Below are positions 57,151 to 64,000 of a stretch of DNA of 64,000 bases, in pieces. This DNA comes from Margaritispora aquatica (taxonomy: Eukaryota > Ascomycota > Leotiomycetes > Helotiales > Discinellaceae), in the NCBI GenBank assembly GCA_007644065.1, contig VJWN01000019.1, positions 682,001 to 746,000 on the forward strand, read 5' to 3'. Position numbers and translations under genes: made by a program. The stretch's first letter is position 1, and each line of letters begins with the position of its first letter. The notes below the pieces were generated by a model that made no database searches, had not been told where the DNA came from, and saw nothing but the letters and a program-made list of their open reading frames with translations.

Positions 57151-59274
57151 TCATAACCCGTCCCATATCGTCTCCAGGTCGCCGCTCTCAAACATCTCCT
57201 TGACCAGTTTGTACATATCCGGGCTGAAGTCTTTAGTATGCATCTCTGCTTTTTCAGCCTCGTCACTATCGTCCATGACCTCCATGCAGTGCTCCTGCTG
57301 CAATTGCTTCTCCTCGGCAATGAGCTTGGCGCGCAGCATCATCAAGGCCTCCATGTCTGTGCCAACGCGAGAAAGCTTATCAACTACAGATGAGGAGAGT
57401 GGGGTGGCGAGTATGATAGCTGGTGTGAGGCCATATGCGTCTGCCAGTTCGCGTGGTGGGGAGGGTGTGTGCTCGCTATTATGAACGTGAGAGGACTGGT
57501 GTGAGGGAGAGTGTCCGTAGTATGGGGAGGGAGATGGTGAGCCTGGTGTGGATAGGAAGGCACGCCAGGCTGGGTTTATAGATGCGAGTTTGGATTCGAT
57601 TTCCTGGATTGCATGAGCATTGGCTGCAAGCGAGGTGCGTATGATTGCCAGTGGTGCTTTGCATACGGCCATAAAGTTGAATTCTAGGTCATCCGGGTGC
57701 ATGGCCATTTGAATCATGATGTTCTCTCGGGCGACAGTCAGCCAGTCGCTTTTGAATGCACCTAAGTTAACAGGATTGCGCTGCATACCATCCATGCGCC
57801 AGACTTCGTCGCCGATGGGCACATAAGCAATGAAGTGGAATGCCGGATCATCATCTTCTTCTTGCTGCTTCTGCTTGGCCGTCTTCTTTTTTGAGGCTGT
57901 AGGTTTACGCCTTTTGGAGGAAGCAGCGGCCCTTTTTTGCTTCAACCATTTGTCATACTCGTTCTTTAGGTAAAGGTCAGCATTCAGGGTTTCTATTCGG
58001 CTAGGATCTGTCAGATTCAAATTTCAGATTCGTGGAAGAAGAACCCTACCGGACGAATGAGTTATGAACAACTCGGATATCCTTGCAGGCCGAGAGCTCC
58101 CGACCTCGATAAGGTGGTCTTATATTCATAGTGGCACCTTTAAATGTGGTAAGGGCTGGCCCGATATCAATATCCGGAACATTCATGAGAATATTGCACA
58201 TAGCCACAGTGGCACATGAGTTGGCTGCTACCTGTTTGTTGTCAGAAATGGGATTGAGATTGTGCTTAAGGTTCAAAAGCCTACCTGATTTGCAAACCAT
58301 ACATTACGGGGACATTTTGGTAACTCTGCTGTCTCATCCTCGATGTCCCGATACTTGTAAAGAAATATGATGCCATAGACGGGTTTCCTGTCGCATTTGT
58401 TAGGAATAAGTAGAACAGGTTGAGTTGATACTTACGGTAACATGTTGAGAAAGTCATCGTCAGTGGCTATCAATTCTTTGATCTTGACATCCTTGATACC
58501 ATGACCTTTGAGAATATAATTGAACAAAGCCTGAAGATGAATCAGTATACTCAACGGAACTGTAAGGGGATATATGGAGCATACCGGTTCTGATTCAATT
58601 TCTGCCCATCCTTCCCAATTTTGCCTCTCATCCTCAGTCAATACTCTCATCAATTCTTCTTCTGACGGTGGATCTCGCTTCCTCTTCCTGAGAGAACGAG
58701 TGGCGGCTGTCATGTCATCCGTTTGCTGAGAAGGTTCTTGATTTCGTTTTATCTCTGGATTTGCGCTAGGTCCAGAGCTTTGAAGACGAGATGACTGGCG
58801 TGTAGAACGAGTAGAACGAGTGTTTATCATGTTTCGAGGAGATTGTAGTAGTTCGCTCGCAAGTACAGCTTCGGTTGGTAGAAGTGCATCCTCTTTCCTC
58901 ACTGTTCCTGTTTGGGAGGTACAATTCATTTCCATATCGGCAGCTTCGACCGAGGGATGAAGAGCAGACTTTAATTCCGGAATGTTCAGTTTTGGGGGCT
59001 CGAATGATTCTTTGTCACTGACAGCTTCTAAGTGACGACTCGGCTCAGGCTCGTCAGATTTGAGGTCCTTAATGGTAGATATGACTGATGTCTGTCCTGT
59101 AGTTTGATCCCATGACATATTTGTTTCTTTCGTCGAGGGTGATGAGTTCTCAGGACTTCTAACTTCGATTTCTGACATTTTGGAAGTTTTTGATTCTGGA
59201 GAGTCTTTTGTAGTTGCCTCTAGGGCATTCTCTTGAGGAATCTCCTTCGCAACGTCGGGGATATTTGACTCCAT
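57151..59274 (-). CDS. UCH-family deubiquitinase (BAP1/UCH37 type)
   Basis: Cysteine protease of peptidase family C12 that removes ubiquitin. Exons 58585-59274, 58436-58530, 58285-58387, 58050-58231 and 57151-58000 give 639 residues. Residues 1-225 are a disordered Ser/Glu-rich extension with a basic cluster (SLRKRKRDPPSEEEL), absent from simple UCHs and suggesting nuclear location. The UCH core starts at WEGWAEIESEPALFNYIL. The nucleophile is Cys 302 in VAANSCATVAMCNIL; HNSFVRR marks the end of the first half. A Lys-rich crossover-loop-like insert (380-404) precedes the catalytic His 412 (FHFIAY) and Asp 427 (VWRMDGM). A C-terminal helical tail follows, as in UCH37/BAP1, where it binds partner complexes. 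The fourth intron acceptor is CCTAG before CCGAATAG, set by frame. Confidence 0.9.
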
Positions 59275-59954
59275 TTTCCTCTGACTTGGTGATTTGCAAT
59301 GGATATTCGAAACAGAATCGAAAAGTAGTTGTGAGTAAGTGCTTCTAATTTCTAAGTCATAGAAGAAGAGAGAAAGCGAAATCTTAGGTGTGAGTTCCAG
59401 ACCTTATGAGAAAATAAGGGCAGAACTCCAAGCCATTGAGACTATGGAAGCGAATTGCATTGTGACTTGATGCTATTATGAGTTTGTGGTGCGCTTGAGA
59501 TGTGTGCGAAAGTGAATACGAAGGCGAGATGAGGACAATTACTAGAGGCTAAAATGTAAACAATGATAATGAGGTTTGCCTAACATAAGTATTAGGCAGA
59601 TATTGAAAGCTCCAAGCTATTGTCATTGTTCTCTTCAGTCGAAGAAGTGATGCGCACGGACCATATTCATGAAGCTGCACGCGTTTTCCCGTTTTGCAGG
59701 CGACGCGAAATTTAAACATTCGTACTGAGACTCTGGGAGGCTACAACAAAACAACACCTGCCCACCTCCATCCGCCATACAAAGAGGAACACAGCTCGAC
59801 TGGGGACGTAATCACAATCAAAAACTCTAGCTGCCATCTGTTATTGTCGATCTCACTGCCAGGAGTTCCAGCAGGGCACATTTCACAAAGCTTCATAGCT
59901 GCATAGCGAAACCTCGATCGTGCTAAGGTCCTCGAAAACCTCGAAGACTATGCC
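59275..59954. promoter_or_regulatory. divergent promoter UCH / POM152
   Basis: 680 bp between two divergent start codons. It must carry both promoters. No specific site was identified. Confidence 0.45.
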
Positions 59955-62900
59955 ATGAGTGGAACACCTCGAATGCGCTCGTCGTTCCCCACGACTCCAC
60001 AGCAAAACACATCTTCAAGTCCACAGGGGAGACCAAGGACGTCTCTGCCGAATCTGCCAAATGCCCCCGCTGCTGCAGTCTCGAGGAGCTCGCCGGTGAT
60101 ACCTGAGAACCTCATCGATGCCCCCTCTCAGCGCATGTACACGTTTGCCGTCTATGGACTTCTCCTAGTATGGCGGTTATACGATTGGTGGAGGTTGGTG
60201 GAGAATGATACTTCATCCTTGATGATGTTCTTGAAATGGTCTATTATTGACATATTCTTCATGTTTGGCGTGCCATTATTGAGGATACCATGGCTCGAAT
60301 GGTCCGAAGCAACCTCTTTTACTGCATGTTTCCTACACACAATCATGAATGGAGTTCTTATGTTCCGAGTGCCTGTGAGTTGCATCCATTGAACTATAAT
60401 AACATGAGAGTATCTACTAATATTGAAAGCAGATCCCAATCGAAGGTTGGATCTTGATGATCATAAAAACTGTCTTCGACCGAGAGGAGGGCATTGCAGA
60501 TGGCAGGGTCCGTCCGGGGAGCATCTTACACAACTCGTCTCTCATTATGGGAAAGCAGATTATCAATATACTTCCTGAAGGGTTTGTCTTCTTTTACTGG
60601 TACTAGAAACCGACTAACGTTGTGTAGCTCTGTTACCATGAATCCTGACGGACTTCCTTTCTGCATCGATAGCAACCATCCAGTCGTTCAGATACCACTA
60701 TATTTCAATCAAACAAAACCCAAGCATGTAGAGCTTCTGAGAATCGATTTCGAAACCAATATTAATGAAACCATTATTGTATCACAGAGGGAGGTGAACC
60801 ACGCTCGAAAGGTTGAGGATGGCACTCTTTTGACGATGAGTTATAATGCCAAGAAACCAGGACTGTATAGACTCTTCAAAGTTGTTGATCAAACCAAGTT
60901 AGAGGTTCAAAGGAGAATGTCCGATACACTGGTAGTTGCTTGCCCTAAAGCTGTGGTAAAATCCTCGGCCTCAAATAAGTGTCTTGGCGACCTATCCGAT
61001 CTTACTATGGAAATCGAAGGGACACCTCCACTCAAGGTGGTATACAGCCGAACTGCCAATAGCGACCAGAGTTTGCACCATTTCCAAAGCATTCAGCCTG
61101 AAAATTTCGTCTCGCCTCTCATTGGCAATATCAAAGCAGGCACATTAGTTCCAGCTGGAAGTCAGGATGTCTCCTGGGCTCGAAGCTATCGAATCAATGT
61201 ACCATTGAATGAGTCTATGATTCCAGGTGGTCATTGGCTTTATTCTATTGAGGAAATTCATGATGCTACAGGTAACATCGCTAATTTCACCATTGGTGGT
61301 GATGATGGAGAACATGTATATCCAAAAGGCGCTCACCTCGAGCAGGCCTTCACAGTACATGAGCGACCAGTTGCGCGCTTATCAGCATGCGACTCTCGTC
61401 ACCCGATAAAAGTGGGCACTGGGAAGTCGATTCAACTACCTGTGGAGTATTCATCCCCAGGTCGAGCACCTGAAGACACATCTCACACACTTATCTGGAA
61501 GTTTTCTCCATTGGATACTTTGACAGCAAATGGAGATCATGGTGATGATGTCATTATTGAGGAATACTCGGCAAAAACAGCCCATAATGCTCCAAACATC
61601 AAAGAGCCAGGTCTATACACACTGGTTGGCGTAAAGAGCAAATTCTGTGATGGAGAGATCAAAGAACCCGCATCGTGTCTACTTCTCAACCCTCCTGAGC
61701 CTCAGTTATCAATCAGCTCTGAGAACATAAACGACAAGTGTGCAGGCAACTCAATTGGTCTGCTTGTTGACCTCGATCTTATAGGCACGCCGCCCTTCAC
61801 CTTACGATATGACATTATTACAAGAGGGGAGAAAGAAAGCATGGGTGTCAGAATTCAAGGTCTTCGTCATCAACTTGAGCTCAAGCCTACGCACGCGGGT
61901 CACTTCAAATACCAGTTCACCTCTATTGATGATGCGGTTTATAAGGGCCACTCCTTGACAGGCCTCACACTAGAACAGGATGTCAAGCCTCCAGCCTCCG
62001 CCCGTCTCAGGAGCCCGGCAAGCGCCATCGATGCATGCATTGAGGAGCCAGTCCACATGAATGTAGAATTATCGGGAGAGCCACCATTCACTCTAGAATA
62101 CGAGCTTGTTCATGATGGAAAGAGGAAAAAGACCAAGGTGCCTGGGATTGAGGAAGACATTTTCAAGATTTCTACCGATCGTCTGCTCAAGGGAGGAGAG
62201 TATTCTCTTGCTCTGACCAGTGTACAAGACAAGACTGGATGCAAGATATTCCTTAACAGTGAGATGAAATTTACTGTCAGACGTCAGCGACCCAAGGCCT
62301 CCTTTGGACAAATGGAAGGCAAGTACAAGACGGTCGAGGTTGAAGGTAGAAAACCAGCATTGCCCATACGATTGACAGGACGGGCACCTTGGACTATCAA
62401 ATATCGTAATCTCAACGATACATCTGGCCAAGTACTGGAGAAGCAGGCAAAATCAACCAATGATGTCCTGCGAGTCGATGAGGGGGGTGTTTATGAAATT
62501 CTCGAGATCTCTGATGATTCGTGCCCTGGTACAGTTGACGCTTCAGCTTCCATTTTCGAAGTAGATTGGTTTCCAAGACCTCAGATAAGACTTTCGGACA
62601 CATCTGCTGTCATCCCAGAGGGCACCAAATTTGTGAAGAGGGAAGTTTGTGAGGGAGACATTGATTCGGTGGAGGTCAATCTAATTGGTAAGCAACGCCA
62701 TCTCTTGATACCGTTTTGATGCTTTGATGCTTTGATGCTAATTTCTAACAGGCTCTTCACCTTACAATGTCAAGTACCAAGTCATTCACAAGCCAGATAG
62801 CGGTTCAAGAACCGTTATCAACAGAGAGTTTGAGGCTGCTCTAGGGTCTGCCCCGATATCTATGGATACTACAAAGGCTGGAATATACGAGTACAAGTTC

Positions 62901-63857
62901 TCTGCCTTGTCTGACGCCTTGTATGACCATGACAGCAAGAAGTTCGAACCCCTCATTCTTGAGCAGAAGGTCAACAAAAAGCCATTCGCATCTTTCACCA
63001 AACCAGGACAAAATTATAAGTATTGCAAGGAGGAGCTTGATGGCGATGAAGTAATTCCGATCAAGCTCGAAGGCGTACCACCATTTAGTCTTGAGGTAGA
63101 CATCAAGCACCAGAGCAGCTCGAGGCCCGAGACTGTGAAGATCGCAAACATTGAGACCAACAACTACAATTTCCGCATACCTCACAAGGTCTTATCTCTG
63201 GGTGTTCATCAGGTAAGCGTTCGCAAGGTTCGCGACTCGAAGGGATGCATGCAAAAGACCGAGTATGGTGCACCACATGTTCAAGTCAAAGTCTTTGATG
63301 TTCCGACCATTTATCCCTTGGATTCTAGGAAGGATTACTGTGTCGGCGAGCGTATCGGATACACTTTATCCGGCACTGCTCCTTTTGAAATTTTCTACAC
63401 ATTTGAAGGCGTCTCGAGAAAGGCCAAGTCTACAAGCACCACATTCCGTCGCATTGCTGAAAAGCCAGGAAACTTTACCATCACTGGTCTTTCAGATAAA
63501 GCTAGTGAATGCAAAGCAGGAACACATATTTCCAAAATCATTCACCCAATGCCCAGTGTCAAGCTTAGCAAGGGTCGACAAGTGGAGGTTGATATCCACG
63601 AAGGCGGAGAAGCAGAGATCTTGTTTGAATTTTGGGGCACACCGCCTTTTGAATTCACTTACACAAGAAGCACGAATGCACGGAAAGGTGTCAAGAGTAC
63701 TGTGCTAGAAACCAGACACGAGACGTCTTACGAATATAGTAAGACGATCCAGAGTTCCCAAGAGGGAACCTATGAGGTGGTTGCCATCAAGGATAAATAC
63801 TGCTCGTTTTCAACCGTGAAGGATGAGGGCAGCAAGCAGAAGCTACTGCAGTTTTAG
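59955..63857 (+). CDS. POM152: nuclear pore membrane protein POM152
   Basis: Transmembrane nucleoporin that forms the lumenal ring of the nuclear pore in fungi. Exons 59955-60374, 60433-60581, 60628-62687 and 62752-63857 give 1244 residues (yeast 1337). A Ser/Pro-rich cytoplasmic/pore-side segment (1-60) is followed by hydrophobic segments at about 61-79, 92-110 and 121-138; yeast Pom152 is known with one true span. After IPIEGWILMIIKT the lumenal part is a long series of Ig-like beta domains with the recurring words GTPPLKVVYSR, GTPPFTLRYD, GEPPFTLEYEL, GRAPWTIKYR, GSSPYNVKYQ, GVPPFSLEVD, GTAPFEIFYT and GTPPFEFTYT, about one per 100 residues. Seven or eight repeats can be counted. The stop is TAG at 63855. 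It is divergent from the UCH gene. Confidence 0.95.
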
Positions 63858-64000
63858 GTCTAGTGTACGAATGATGGAGGGATCAGGGGAGATGTTTTGA
63901 GTACTGTGGATAGATGGCAATCTTCATATCATAGCGCGGCGTTATATCAGGGAATGGAATTGAATTGACTGTCTTGATTATTTGGTCTATATTTACATCT
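63858..64000. other. POM152 3' flank
   Basis: Too short to hold a gene. It is probably the 3' UTR of POM152. Confidence 0.4.

Overview
This is a chromosomal window from a filamentous ascomycete (Pezizomycotina). The evidence is short 47-70 bp GT-AG introns with CTAAC/CTGAC branch points, fungal-only families (POM152, SPX-RING, Zn2Cys6-type regulator), and a left end mutated in the pattern of repeat-induced point mutation (RIP). A Leotiomycete such as a member of Helotiales is my guess; the sequence does not prove it. Exon coordinates were derived by hand from reading frame, splice signals and family similarity, so single-base errors are possible.

Layout. Positions 1 to about 9.2 kb are an AT-rich, decayed island. 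It holds a dead tandem-TPR (kinesin-light-chain type) gene with about 13 units of 126 bp, and a dead pogo/Fot-like DDE transposase; CAG codons are repeatedly TAG. The sequence changes abruptly to ordinary gene-dense DNA after about 9.2 kb.

9.4-28 kb is a housekeeping block: a fungal two-span membrane protein divergent from mitochondrial IF2; a D-2-hydroxyacid dehydrogenase; dihydrolipoamide dehydrogenase (LPD1); SGD1/NOM1 divergent from SRP14; a nuclear-looking Cys-rich protein with three C-terminal repeats; and a GBP2/HRB1-like three-RRM protein whose gene contains an 8-nt microexon. 28-31.6 kb has no recognisable gene.

31.6-50.3 kb is more lineage-specific: an atypical kinase-like protein, a small spliced unknown, a Zn2Cys6-like regulator followed on the same strand by a TauD/TfdA-type Fe(II)/2-oxoglutarate oxygenase, the actin regulator LDB17/Dip1 (SPIN90 family), a small secreted protein and a long Pro/Gln-rich protein. 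These genes are separated by 0.5-1.8 kb gene-free stretches.

51.4-63.9 kb carries regulatory and housekeeping genes: an SPX-RING ubiquitin ligase, an FBXO21-like F-box/YccV protein, a BAP1/UCH37-type deubiquitinase and the nucleoporin POM152. Three ubiquitin-system genes lie within 8 kb (SPX-RING, F-box, UCH); this may be chance. A long ATAC microsatellite separates the first two. No tRNA, rRNA or CRISPR was seen.
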